Of a stretch of 7,139 nt of DNA, positions 1 to 5,462 are shown piece after piece. The DNA comes from JACOVP01 sp964390715. GTDB lineage: Archaea; Nanobdellota; Nanobdellia; SCGC-AAA011-G17; UBA489. Position numbers and translations under genes: made by a program. Under the pieces are notes generated by a model. It had not been told where the DNA came from. It was given only the letters and a program-made list of their open reading frames with translations, and did not search any database. The stretch's first letter is position 1, and every line of letters begins with the position of its first letter. The DNA lies in the NCBI GenBank assembly GCA_964390715.1, contig CAYMIM010000037.1, positions 1-7,139 of the forward strand. The letters are read 5' to 3'.

Positions 1-1
1 G

Positions 2-706
2 AATTGTCAAGAAAAACATACAGCCCTCTATATGCCTGAATTAGCGGAAGCTCGTATACAAGGTCAGCAACCATGGGATGAATGGCGAACAACGCCAAGC
101 ATCAGAGCAACAGGCAAAACAAAGCAAGGCAACGCGGTCGTTGTCTACGCGCATGTTCCTAATTGGCTAGCGAATCCAGCGAACATCAGAGCAGCGAAAG
201 AACAAGGCTTAGTCAATTATGCGGCTCGACTTCCTCAAGACGAATTCCAAAGACTCGTTGATGCTGAAGACAAGCAAAAGGACTGGGTTGTTGACCATGA
301 AGTATTAAGAAAAGCACCATCAGGTAGAATTCCACTAACACAAGCTTTGGAACATCCACAAACTATTCCATTTTTAGGCGGACAAGAACGCGCAGAACGT
401 TATTTACCAAAACACGCAAAAGCATACAACACAGAGACAATTGGTGTCCGGCATGTTGATGATCTTACTGATGAATCTCCACTCGCGCGTTTGCTCTATC
501 TGGGCGACTATTACTACGACGGCCTCAATGGCTACGTCATCCTCGACGACCTTGGCCATTTTGCTGGGGTACGTAACGCAAGCGCCGAAGGCGCAGCGCA
601 AAAAATGGAGTTTTATACTCCTCAACAATTAGCTCAAGCACTGCAAGAATTAAAAATGAGTGAATTAGAATTACAAATTTTACAAGCATTAAGGAGCAAA
701 AACTAA
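2..706 (+). CDS. Unrecognised soluble protein, probably 5'-partial
   Basis: I do not recognise this family. The first ATG is at 32 (224 residues from there), but the frame is open to the window edge and there is neither a Shine-Dalgarno motif nor a TATA-like box before that ATG, although other first genes here have one about 27 bases upstream. The true start is therefore probably outside the window. Counting from the ATG, notable parts are a Trp-rich start (PWDEW, residues 14-18), a hydrophobic strand NAVVVYAHVPNW (34-45), an HPQTIPFLGG segment (108-117), a tyrosine cluster (160-162) and a helical C-terminus rich in Leu, Gln and Glu (197-222). There is no signal peptide or membrane helix in the visible part, so it is likely cytoplasmic. 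It ends 4 bases before the secreted-protein gene, suggesting co-transcription. The reading frame is confident; the function is unknown. Confidence 0.75.
   Translation, partial: NCQEKHTALYMPELAEARIQGQQPWDEWRTTPSIRATGKTKQGNAVVVYAHVPNWLANPANIRAAKEQGLVNYAARLPQDEFQRLVDAEDKQKDWVVDHEVLRKAPSGRIPLTQALEHPQTIPFLGGQERAERYLPKHAKAYNTETIGVRHVDDLTDESPLARLLYLGDYYYDGLNGYVILDDLGHFAGVRNASAEGAAQKMEFYTPQQLAQALQELKMSELELQILQALRSKN
693..696 (+). promoter_or_regulatory. Possible ribosome binding site for the secreted protein
   Basis: GGAG (within AAGGAG, 691-696) lies inside the last codons of the preceding gene, 14 bases before the ATG at 711. The spacing is long, so this is a weak site, but no other purine-rich motif is present. 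Confidence 0.35.
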
Positions 707-710
707 CACT

Positions 711-1439
711 ATGAAAATAACTACTCTTTTGTTATCTTTTGTCTTATTTTTAACACTCTTTGGCTCTACAGCTGAAGCAGCCTACGTCTATGGGTCTTAT
801 GGCAATGGGTATAGCTCACCTTTTTCAAGTTCAAATAGCTTATCTTATCCAGGATCTGGTAGAACCAATGTTTATGATGAAAGCTTTTCTTTTCCAAGAG
901 GAAGAGGCAGCATGTATTACTCTAATCAAAGAGACTCAGTTTTAGACTCATTTTCTCAAAGCCAAAATATTGATAGAACAAACACTGTTAATGATCGTTT
1001 TGTTGACAACTTCTTTGGCAGCCAAGCGAATTACAATCGCAATCTCTTAGACTTATCACAACAGCAATCCTCAACTAACTCTGGATCCAGCTTTGATGGC
1101 GGCTCTTCGCAATACCGCTTTGGCGACTGCAGCACTCCAAGTTATCAAAGAAGTTTACATGGTGACTACAAAGGCAGCAGAAATGACTTCACGATTACAG
1201 AAACTATCTGTGGTGGACAGCAAATGAACTTACAGAGAAACTTTGGCAATGGCAACACTTACGCAAACAGCGCATCTAGCAATGGAAGAGCTTTACAAGA
1301 TTCCCTTAACGCTGGATTGACTACTAGAACTACGAACACTGATAGAACAAATACTGTCAAAGAGACTCAGCAATTGAAGAACTCTGTTTCTTATCAGAAA
1401 TCTAGTTTTGGTCAAGGCTATACTTTAGTGTTTAACTGA
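711..1439 (+). CDS. Secreted Ser/Asn/Gln-rich protein with signal peptide
   Basis: The 242-residue product begins with a clear Sec signal: a Lys at residue 3, a hydrophobic core (5-18) and an STAEA|A cleavage site near residue 23. The mature chain is low in complexity and rich in Ser, Asn, Gln, Gly, Tyr and Thr, with no further membrane segment, so it is probably exported or surface-associated. The sequence DRTNTV occurs twice (88-93 and 211-216). There are only two cysteines, C140 and C167, 27 apart in the best-folded-looking region (FGDC ... ETICGG), which could form one disulfide. I do not recognise the family; an adhesive, filament-like or cell-surface role is a guess from composition alone. 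The gene follows the upstream one by 4 bases. Its TGA directly abuts the stop codon of the convergent PAC2 gene. Confidence 0.85.
   Translation: MKITTLLLSFVLFLTLFGSTAEAAYVYGSYGNGYSSPFSSSNSLSYPGSGRTNVYDESFSFPRGRGSMYYSNQRDSVLDSFSQSQNIDRTNTVNDRFVDNFFGSQANYNRNLLDLSQQQSSTNSGSSFDGGSSQYRFGDCSTPSYQRSLHGDYKGSRNDFTITETICGGQQMNLQRNFGNGNTYANSASSNGRALQDSLNAGLTTRTTNTDRTNTVKETQQLKNSVSYQKSSFGQGYTLVFN
972..988 (+). repeat. Direct repeat copy 1 (DRTNTV-coding)
   Basis: GATAGAACAAACACTGT matches positions 1341-1357 at 16 of 17 bases. It codes for DRTNTV in the secreted protein and is probably an internal protein repeat rather than a mobile or regulatory element. Confidence 0.5.
1341..1357 (+). repeat. Direct repeat copy 2 (DRTNTV-coding)
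   Basis: GATAGAACAAATACTGT is the second copy of the coding repeat at 972-988. The single difference is a synonymous change in the Asn codon (AAC to AAT), so the peptide is conserved. Confidence 0.5.
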
Positions 1440-2222
1440 TCAACCAATATAGGTTGTTTCTTTTCCATTTTTATTCTCTATTTTCGCTTCTTTTAATGAG
1501 ACCGCTTTCTTTAGCTTTGTGACTTTGACTGCGCCTTTCTTTGGCAGACCAATAGAACCATCTTCCTGCAATTCACTAATATCTATCTTTGTCTTTAATT
1601 CTTTTTGCAACACTTTGAGAATCTCTTTCGCTCCCTTGACGCCCAAGTAATGTGGATGACCAAAAGTTTCCGCCAATAAAGCTACTGATGGGATGTTTCT
1701 TTTTCCAGCTAGCGCAGGCAAGACTCCTGAGACTCCAATAATGGGACCGACAACGCCGTGAATTTTTGTGTTTGTCGTCGCAGCGTATTTCTGCATGATC
1801 TTTTTTGAATTTCCTGTGCAATAGACTATAGGATTTTCCGGGACCGCTGGCAACGCGATACCGCCCAATGTGACGATTTCCATGTTTTTTACGTTGTGAA
1901 ACTTGTCCAATAAGGTGTGACAGAACTCGTAACAGGATTTTTCTGAGGTGGGCTCAATATCGCCAGCCAAAAATAACACACTACGACCATTGACTTTCGT
2001 GTGATAGACTTCAATCAAGGGTAATTCAATCATATTCTCCTCATTTACGAAGACGCAATGTGGCATGTCATATGAAGAACATTCTAAGATTTTTCGCGCA
2101 TCTAGTTTCTCGATTAAGAAGTCGACCGCGATTTTTCCTACGTTTCCAACACCAGGCAAGCCCTCAATCAGAATTGGATTCTTGAATGCTGGACTGGAAA
2201 TTTTTTTAATGTCCCACGTCAT
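1440..2222 (-). CDS. PAC2-family protein (proteasome assembly chaperone-like)
   Basis: The 260-residue product has the hallmarks of the archaeal PAC2 family: an N-terminal GLPGVGNVGKIAVDFLIEKL segment (21-40), a central GDIEPTSE loop (87-94), VTLGGIALP (117-125), GPIIGVSGVLPALAG (159-173) and LLAETFGHP (182-190). Eukaryotic PAC2 helps assemble the proteasome alpha ring; archaeal relatives include proteasome-binding PbaA/PbaB-like proteins, but the exact role of this subfamily is not settled. The C-terminal 35 residues are lysine-rich. I chose the ATG at 2222 (MTWDIKK) because the open frame can be read up to 2303, but those extra 27 codons run over the end of nop10 and look unlike the family. 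This start leaves 23 bases after the nop10 stop, with only a weak purine stretch (GAAAG) before it. It is the last gene of the S27e operon, which fits the usual archaeal order. Confidence 0.9.
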   Translation of the reverse strand: MTWDIKKISSPAFKNPILIEGLPGVGNVGKIAVDFLIEKLDARKILECSSYDMPHCVFVNEENMIELPLIEVYHTKVNGRSVLFLAGDIEPTSEKSCYEFCHTLLDKFHNVKNMEIVTLGGIALPAVPENPIVYCTGNSKKIMQKYAATTNTKIHGVVGPIIGVSGVLPALAGKRNIPSVALLAETFGHPHYLGVKGAKEILKVLQKELKTKIDISELQEDGSIGLPKKGAVKVTKLKKAVSLKEAKIENKNGKETTYIG

Positions 2223-2245
2223 TTTATTCTTTCGCGAATCTATTT

Positions 2246-2422
2246 TTATAAAGCTTTGGATTGCTCTAGGTTTTGTTTTCCTATGCGACGATATTTTCCC
2301 CACTTATCTTCTATGCTAAATTTTGCTGGCTTGGGAGAAAGACTTCGCCGCTGACATTGTGGGCAAGACGCTTTGAGCGTGAATGATCCGCAAACGGGAC
2401 AACGGAGAATTTCTGTTTTCAT
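2246..2422 (-). CDS. nop10: Nop10, H/ACA ribonucleoprotein subunit
   Basis: This 58-residue ORF lies between aIF2-alpha and the PAC2 gene. It reads MKTEILRCPVCG at the start, with a zinc-ribbon pair CPVC (C8, C11) and CPQC (C20, C23), followed by the Nop10 signature PKPAKFSIEDKWGKYRR (30-46); the usual DKYG is DKWG here. Nop10 is a core subunit of the box H/ACA particle with Cbf5, Gar1 and L7Ae, and stabilises Cbf5 for guide-directed pseudouridylation of rRNA. Its length matches archaeal Nop10 (about 55-60 residues). The start overlaps the aIF2-alpha stop as ATGA (2419-2422), indicating coupled translation, and a GGAG motif sits 5 bases upstream of the ATG. The 12-residue tail after KYRR is poorly conserved in this family. 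Confidence 0.96.
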   Translation of the reverse strand: MKTEILRCPVCGSFTLKASCPQCQRRSLSPKPAKFSIEDKWGKYRRIGKQNLEQSKAL

Positions 2423-3210
2423 TTCTTCTCCAAGATACCTTCGCCACCCTCTTTTTGTATCGCATTGACCAAGAATTCCCCCATTTCTCTTAAAGCGACG
2501 TCCGCTGTCTTGTAATCTACAGCTTGGATTGTCATACTATAGCGAGGAGCACCCAAATATTTGAATACTGGTTCATATTTTTTTGTTTTCGCGAAGTCTT
2601 TTGTTTTTTTCATGACTTGCTTGATTATTTCAACACCATTGGCAGCGCGACTTTTTACTTCAACAACAATGGTCATTTCCACTTCCGCTGGCTTCATACG
2701 AGTTTGAATAAGCTCCGTGAGCTTTTTGGCAAGAGCATGGTCTACACCTTCAGCCGTTAGCGCTTTTTCTCCATGCAAGAACACTTCATTGAACGCAGCG
2801 TTTAGAGAACCGAAAGTCTTGACGAGCTTTTCACCTATTTGCTTATACAACGCCTCGACTGTAGTTTTATTTTGCTGCGCGACATACCCTAACAATTTCT
2901 CCGCTTTTAGCTCTAACTTAATCTCTGTACTTTTCGCGATCTGCATAGACACGGTAACCCGACGCAAGGACAAGTCAATCTGATTTCTTTCTCTGCTTGC
3001 CCTTAAAATCTTGCAAACAATCTTCTTTCCTTCAGCGACGAAGTCACGGATGGTTCTGATTCTTCCTGGTGATATTTCAGAAATATGCACGATACCTTCA
3101 CGATCTTTATACTCGTCCAAGGCGACGAAGACAGAATTTGGGAGAATTTTTTTGACCGTGCAGAGAACGATTTCGCCTTCTTCTGGGAAGTTTTCTTTCT
3201 TATAGAGCAT
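2419..3210 (-). CDS. eif2a: Translation initiation factor aIF2 subunit alpha
   Basis: The 263-residue protein has the three-part architecture of aIF2-alpha. An N-terminal S1 OB-fold runs over about residues 10-85 (EEGEIVLCTVKKI, then GIVHISEIS and the closing IDLSLRRVT). A helical middle domain covers about 90-170, and a C-terminal alpha-beta domain about 175-260 (VEIIKQVM, then APRYSMTIQAVDYKTAD). aIF2 (alpha, beta, gamma) delivers initiator Met-tRNA to the small ribosomal subunit; the alpha C-terminal domain contacts the gamma subunit. The ISEIS stretch aligns with the eukaryotic LSELS loop, placing Ser47 at the position of eIF2-alpha Ser51, although whether it is phosphorylated cannot be told. 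The start ATG directly abuts the S27e TAA, and the stop overlaps the nop10 start. Length is normal for the archaeal family. Confidence 0.96.
   Translation of the reverse strand: MLYKKENFPEEGEIVLCTVKKILPNSVFVALDEYKDREGIVHISEISPGRIRTIRDFVAEGKKIVCKILRASRERNQIDLSLRRVTVSMQIAKSTEIKLELKAEKLLGYVAQQNKTTVEALYKQIGEKLVKTFGSLNAAFNEVFLHGEKALTAEGVDHALAKKLTELIQTRMKPAEVEMTIVVEVKSRAANGVEIIKQVMKKTKDFAKTKKYEPVFKYLGAPRYSMTIQAVDYKTADVALREMGEFLVNAIQKEGGEGILEKK
2428..2431 (-). promoter_or_regulatory. Ribosome binding site of nop10
   Basis: On the minus strand GGAG lies 5 bases before the nop10 ATG, within the last codons of the aIF2-alpha gene. It supports the choice of the ATG at 2422 as the start of this short gene. 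Confidence 0.55.
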
Positions 3211-3399
3211 TTAGCTTAGAACCTCAAGAATTCTTGCCTTGATGCGTCCTTTTCCACCTGTTGACTCTGTAATAATCTTTTCACAGACGAGACACTTGAC
3301 ATGACAAGCTGGCTTTCCAAAGATGATCTGCTCATTCTTACATTTTGGGCAGCGCACCTTGATGAATCTGCTTTTGGGTTCGAATATTAGTTCTTTCAT
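3211..3399 (-). CDS. rps27e: Small ribosomal subunit protein eS27 (S27e)
   Basis: The 62-residue product is a typical archaeal S27e: basic N-terminus (KSRFIKVRCPKCKNEQ), a four-cysteine zinc site C17-x2-C20 and C36-x2-C39 (KCLVC), and the conserved ending STGGKGRIKARILEVLS. It is a structural protein of the small ribosomal subunit. The frame is open up to 3546, but the extra 49 codons overlap the divergent gene's start and its promoter and resemble nothing in the family. The ATG at 3399 gives the normal length and sits 28 bases from the centre of a TTTATAAA box, so the mRNA is probably leaderless. S27e heads the S27e, aIF2-alpha, nop10, PAC2 operon and ends immediately before the aIF2-alpha start (TAAATG). 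Confidence 0.96.
   Translation of the reverse strand: MKELIFEPKSRFIKVRCPKCKNEQIIFGKPACHVKCLVCEKIITESTGGKGRIKARILEVLS
3221..3225 (-). promoter_or_regulatory. Ribosome binding site of aIF2-alpha
   Basis: On the minus strand GAGGT lies 10 bases before the ATG at 3210, inside the last codons of S27e. It fits an internal operon gene that needs its own ribosome entry. Confidence 0.5.
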
Positions 3400-3423
3400 A
3401 CTCAGTTTCCTTCCAGATTTTGC

Positions 3424-3431
3424 TTTATAAA
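3424..3431 (-). promoter_or_regulatory. TATA box of the S27e operon
   Basis: TTTATAAA is centred 28.5 bases before the S27e ATG, the distance expected for an archaeal leaderless transcript. It lies in the middle of a perfect 12-base palindrome, GCTTTATAAAGC (3422-3433), so the core itself does not set direction; flanking B-recognition sequence would have to. Confidence 0.7.
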
Positions 3432-3466
3432 GCTTGCTGAAACCCTTTGCGCAGGACGACGTAAGG

Positions 3467-3474
3467 TTTATATA
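3467..3474 (+). promoter_or_regulatory. TATA box of the 79-residue membrane protein gene
   Basis: TTTATATA is centred 27.5 bases before the ATG at 3498, predicting transcription start at or next to the start codon. Purines (GTAAGG) lie just upstream, where a B-recognition element would be expected. Together with the box at 3424-3431 it makes a compact divergent promoter. Confidence 0.65.
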
Positions 3475-3497
3475 GTTCTTTAAGGACAGAAATACTA

Positions 3498-3737
3498 ATG
3501 CAGAAAGTAAAGATAGAAACGAGGGAAAAGAAGGACTTATTTTCACGCTTAACGACTTACTTAACTGTCGCTTTAGGACTTTTAACTGGCTTTATTGTTT
3601 TAGTTTCTTATGGCAATCCCAGCCTGACTGGATATTCTGTGTTTAGCAACACGTATGGAGGAGCATCTCCTTTTATTATCGTAGGATTATTAGGCGTTAT
3701 TATCTTCTTGTACTTGCGCGTGACGAAAGAGCAATAA
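3498..3737 (+). CDS. Small two-helix membrane protein with LTG loop
   Basis: The 79-residue product has a charged N-terminus (MQKVKIETREKKD, 1-13), a first membrane helix (about 17-38), an outer or inner loop NPSLTGYSVFSNTYGGASP (40-58), a second helix (about 59-74) and a short charged tail RVTKEQ. I recognise no named family. The loop motif LTGYSV followed by a GG pair recurs in the next gene's C-terminus, so the two proteins share this hairpin. The gene is probably leaderless (TATA-like box 27 bases upstream) and is divergent from S27e. With the following gene it interrupts the L44e-S27e neighbourhood. The start is supported by promoter spacing, and the membrane prediction by composition. 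Function is unknown; a structural or envelope role is only a guess. Confidence 0.82.
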   Translation: MQKVKIETREKKDLFSRLTTYLTVALGLLTGFIVLVSYGNPSLTGYSVFSNTYGGASPFIIVGLLGVIIFLYLRVTKEQ

Positions 3738-3740
3738 TCT

Positions 3741-3750
3741 TAAATATATA
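3741..3750 (+). promoter_or_regulatory. TATA-like box before the 229-residue membrane protein gene
   Basis: TAAATATATA follows the preceding stop by 3 bases and is centred about 37 bases before the ATG at 3783. That would give a leader of about 12 bases, enough to carry the GAGG motif at 3775-3778. The gene may therefore have its own promoter as well as read-through. Confidence 0.5.
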
Positions 3751-3774
3751 GCCTTCTTGAGATTTTTAGGAAAA

Positions 3775-3778
3775 GAGG
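3775..3778 (+). promoter_or_regulatory. Ribosome binding site of the 229-residue membrane protein
   Basis: GAGG (in AAAAGAGGA) lies 4 bases before the ATG at 3783. The spacer is short but the motif is the only one available. Confidence 0.4.
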
Positions 3779-3782
3779 ACTT

Positions 3783-4472
3783 ATGGCTAGAGCAAAAAAA
3801 CAAAGTTTAGGGAAGCGAGCTCTGTATGCTACAGGTCGCGGCATTGCAGGCGCAGCTAAGAATTCTTATCAAGCAAGTCGTGTTGGCAAAGATTATAGTG
3901 ATTTAGGCGGTAGTCTTCTGAATTCTACTGTTGGATTAGCAGCCAGAGCTCTTCGCGCAGTATTCAATACCGCTAATTACGCTGCTCGGACTGTTGTTGC
4001 TATTCCAGAGGGTCTAACAAAGGGATTTCATAACAAATTTGTAGGTCATCTTGAAGAAGATCTTGAGGGAAAAGTTGCTTACGCTGAAGGACATGATTCT
4101 ACTACCATTACTTTAAGTCCAGATGAAATAGAAGAAATGCATAGAGTTGGCGCGGATAAATCCATTAATCATCTCGCACAAAAAATTTATAGAGCGGAAC
4201 TAGAACAACATCCTGTTCGATTATCTGTAGACGAAGCAAAAAAAGCACTCCGTTACATGGCGACTCAGCATAAAACTGATATTCTTGATAAATATCGTGG
4301 AGCCGCAGCAGTCATCTCTTTTATTGTAGCACTTCTTTCTTTTGATCAGATACGATTGACAGGATTTGCCGTCAGCGAAGCAACTGGAGGACATGACTAC
4401 TATTCACTCTTTGGTTTCTTGTTTTTAGCTCTAGCCGCACTGTTATTTTTATCCAGCAAAGAACGAAAATAA
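3783..4472 (+). CDS. Basic Ala-rich protein with C-terminal LTG membrane hairpin
   Basis: The 229-residue product starts with a basic, Ala/Gly-rich amphipathic region (1-80; MARAKKQSLGKRALYATGRG, with several AAR and AAK patches), then an acidic helical stretch (88-125; HLEEDLEGK, SPDEIEEMH) and a helical linker containing LSVDEAKKALRYMA (147-160). It ends in two membrane helices (about 173-189 and 207-224) joined by the loop RLTGFAVSEATGGHDYY (191-207), and a tail SSKERK. I do not recognise the family. The hairpin matches the upstream small protein in layout: helix, LTG[YF]xV, GG, helix, charged tail. The long soluble N-terminus probably lies on one membrane face and its positive charge could bind nucleic acid or lipid head groups, which is inference. 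The stop is 2 bases from the convergent L44e stop. Confidence 0.85.
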   Translation: MARAKKQSLGKRALYATGRGIAGAAKNSYQASRVGKDYSDLGGSLLNSTVGLAARALRAVFNTANYAARTVVAIPEGLTKGFHNKFVGHLEEDLEGKVAYAEGHDSTTITLSPDEIEEMHRVGADKSINHLAQKIYRAELEQHPVRLSVDEAKKALRYMATQHKTDILDKYRGAAAVISFIVALLSFDQIRLTGFAVSEATGGHDYYSLFGFLFLALAALLFLSSKERK

Positions 4473-4474
4473 TT

Positions 4475-4792
4475 TTATTCTACCGCGACAATTTCCAACT
4501 TCTTGACGCGGAAGCCTTCACGCTGGACTGACATCTTGTTACATTTTTCACATTTATACCGAAGATCAGTTTTTTTTGAGCCTTTTTTCCCGTACATCTT
4601 CCAACCGCTCAACGCGCCACGAGATGATTTTCCTTTGTTGCCCGCGCCACGCTCTAAGCCGCGCAATCTACGACGCGCAAGTGAACCGTGCTTTAGAGAA
4701 GAACGATCACGCTTCTTCGCGACGCTAATTACGTGTTCCGTGTGCGTCTTGCATTTTCTGCAAAATCGGTTTGTTTTTTTAGGTATTTTCAA
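4475..4792 (-). CDS. rpl44e: Large ribosomal subunit protein eL42 (L44e)
   Basis: The 105-residue protein is basic throughout, with the eL42 zinc-binding cysteines as CRKC (C11, C14) and CEKC (C81, C84), and typical segments KIPKKTNRFC at the start, THTEHVISVAKK (16-27) and GSKKTDLRYKC (71-81). It belongs to the large subunit, near the E site. Length is a little above the usual 90-95 archaeal residues; the excess lies in the basic middle region. The start codon is TTG at 4792: no ATG is available at the conserved N-terminus, the TTG gives the family's lysine-rich beginning, and a strong GGAGGA motif sits 8 bases upstream. It overlaps the end of the GINS gene by 14 bases, so the two are co-transcribed. 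In most archaea S27e would follow directly; here it does not. Confidence 0.95.
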   Translation of the reverse strand: MKIPKKTNRFCRKCKTHTEHVISVAKKRDRSSLKHGSLARRRLRGLERGAGNKGKSSRGALSGWKMYGKKGSKKTDLRYKCEKCNKMSVQREGFRVKKLEIVAVE

Positions 4793-5411
4793 TTTTGATT
4801 TCCTCCGCGCGCTTTTTGTCTATGAGGACGTCGGCTGCCTTGTTGGGGATGATCGCTGTATCTTCCTCGTCAAATGGACCGTAAGTGTTCATGTCATTCG
4901 CCACAAACTTAGGAACCGCGCGCACAAAGCGCACTATCTTAGTATCACTCTGTTTTGAGTCGTCGATGAAGTCCCTTTTTATGCTTTTTGGTTGCTCTCC
5001 AGGCGTTGGGAGGCGTTTGTCGATAACATTCTGCACAATGCTCTCCCTGTAGACACTTAACGTGTTCACGACGTCAAGAAATAATGGACGCTCTTCCGCC
5101 AGTAACGCATTAGGAATTTCCTTGTCACCTATTCTGGACGCGAACATGGCCAGCTGGATGATCTTGTATTCTCTCTTCTCGTAGAGCTCTTTGATGAGTT
5201 TTTTGATATTGCCTACCTGTTTTATTGTGTTGTCCGCTTCTGTGCTGAAGATGGAATCCTTGCCTCTTTGGGATTCCGCAATGGCTTCCTTTTCCTTGAG
5301 ATATTCCACGACGCTTCTGAAGAAATCCTTGTCAATTTTCTGCAATTCTTGAGCGTATTTCTCTTTTCTTAAGATATCATATAATTTCTCATAAGTGATT
5401 ATTTCATTCAT
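4779..5411 (-). CDS. gins51: GINS complex subunit, Gins51 (Gins15) type
   Basis: The 210-residue protein has the A-B order of archaeal Gins51: a helical A domain (about 1-130, including LIKELYEKREYKIIQLA, 72-88), a short linker (133-157), and a beta-rich C-terminal B domain (about 158-205) with KIVRFVRAVPKFVANDMNTY, then GPFDEEDTAIIP and NKAADVLIDKKRAEEI. GINS binds MCM and a RecJ/Cdc45-like protein to form the CMG replicative helicase. Many small archaea have only this subunit, which then forms a homotetramer; whether a Gins23 exists elsewhere cannot be seen. The ATG at 5411 lies 26 bases from a TTTAAGTA box, so the transcript is probably leaderless. It leads a two-gene unit with L44e. The link of GINS to L44e, S27e, aIF2-alpha and Nop10 genes is a known archaeal context. 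Confidence 0.92.
   Translation of the reverse strand: MNEIITYEKLYDILRKEKYAQELQKIDKDFFRSVVEYLKEKEAIAESQRGKDSIFSTEADNTIKQVGNIKKLIKELYEKREYKIIQLAMFASRIGDKEIPNALLAEERPLFLDVVNTLSVYRESIVQNVIDKRLPTPGEQPKSIKRDFIDDSKQSDTKIVRFVRAVPKFVANDMNTYGPFDEEDTAIIPNKAADVLIDKKRAEEIKIENT
4801..4806 (-). promoter_or_regulatory. Strong ribosome binding site that fixes the TTG start of L44e
   Basis: On the minus strand GGAGGA lies 8 bases before the TTG at 4792 and inside the last codons of the GINS gene. It is the best Shine-Dalgarno motif in the window and compensates for the weak start codon. Confidence 0.75.
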
Positions 5412-5433
5412 GAGATTTTTTACCCTTTGGGAT

Positions 5434-5441
5434 TACTTAAA
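5434..5441 (-). promoter_or_regulatory. TATA-like box of the GINS-L44e unit, possibly bidirectional
   Basis: TTTAAGTA on the minus strand is centred 26.5 bases before the GINS ATG. Its complement, TACTTAAA, is centred 25.5 bases before a plus-strand ATG at 5463, so the same element could in principle drive transcription both ways. It is a weak match to the TATA consensus. Confidence 0.45.
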
Positions 5442-5462
5442 GATTATGGGTCTCTATTTTCT

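Noticed and set aside
453..475. C/D-box-like sequence with TGATGA repeats
   Set aside because: The two TGATGA-like copies lie in a coding frame (Val-Asp-Asp and Thr-Asp-Glu), no paired D box was found, and nothing suggests an RNA gene.
1440..1454. HbYX-type proteasome-docking C-terminus on the PAC2-family protein
   Set aside because: The protein ends TTYIG, with Tyr third from the end; the HbYX motif needs Tyr as the next-to-last residue, so it does not match.
2223..2303. A longer N-terminus (27 extra codons) for the PAC2-family protein
   Set aside because: It would overlap the nop10 coding end in another frame, the extra residues are basic and unlike the family, and the ATG at 2222 gives the normal length.
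2065..2319. Plus-strand hydrophobic ORF opposite the PAC2 and nop10 genes
   Set aside because: It is the complement of two well-supported genes, and its hydrophobic character follows from Lys/Glu-rich codons on the opposite strand.
3400..3546. A 111-residue S27e with a hydrophobic N-terminal extension
   Set aside because: The extension runs across both TATA boxes and the start of the divergent gene; the ATG at 3399 gives the standard 62-residue S27e with correct promoter spacing.
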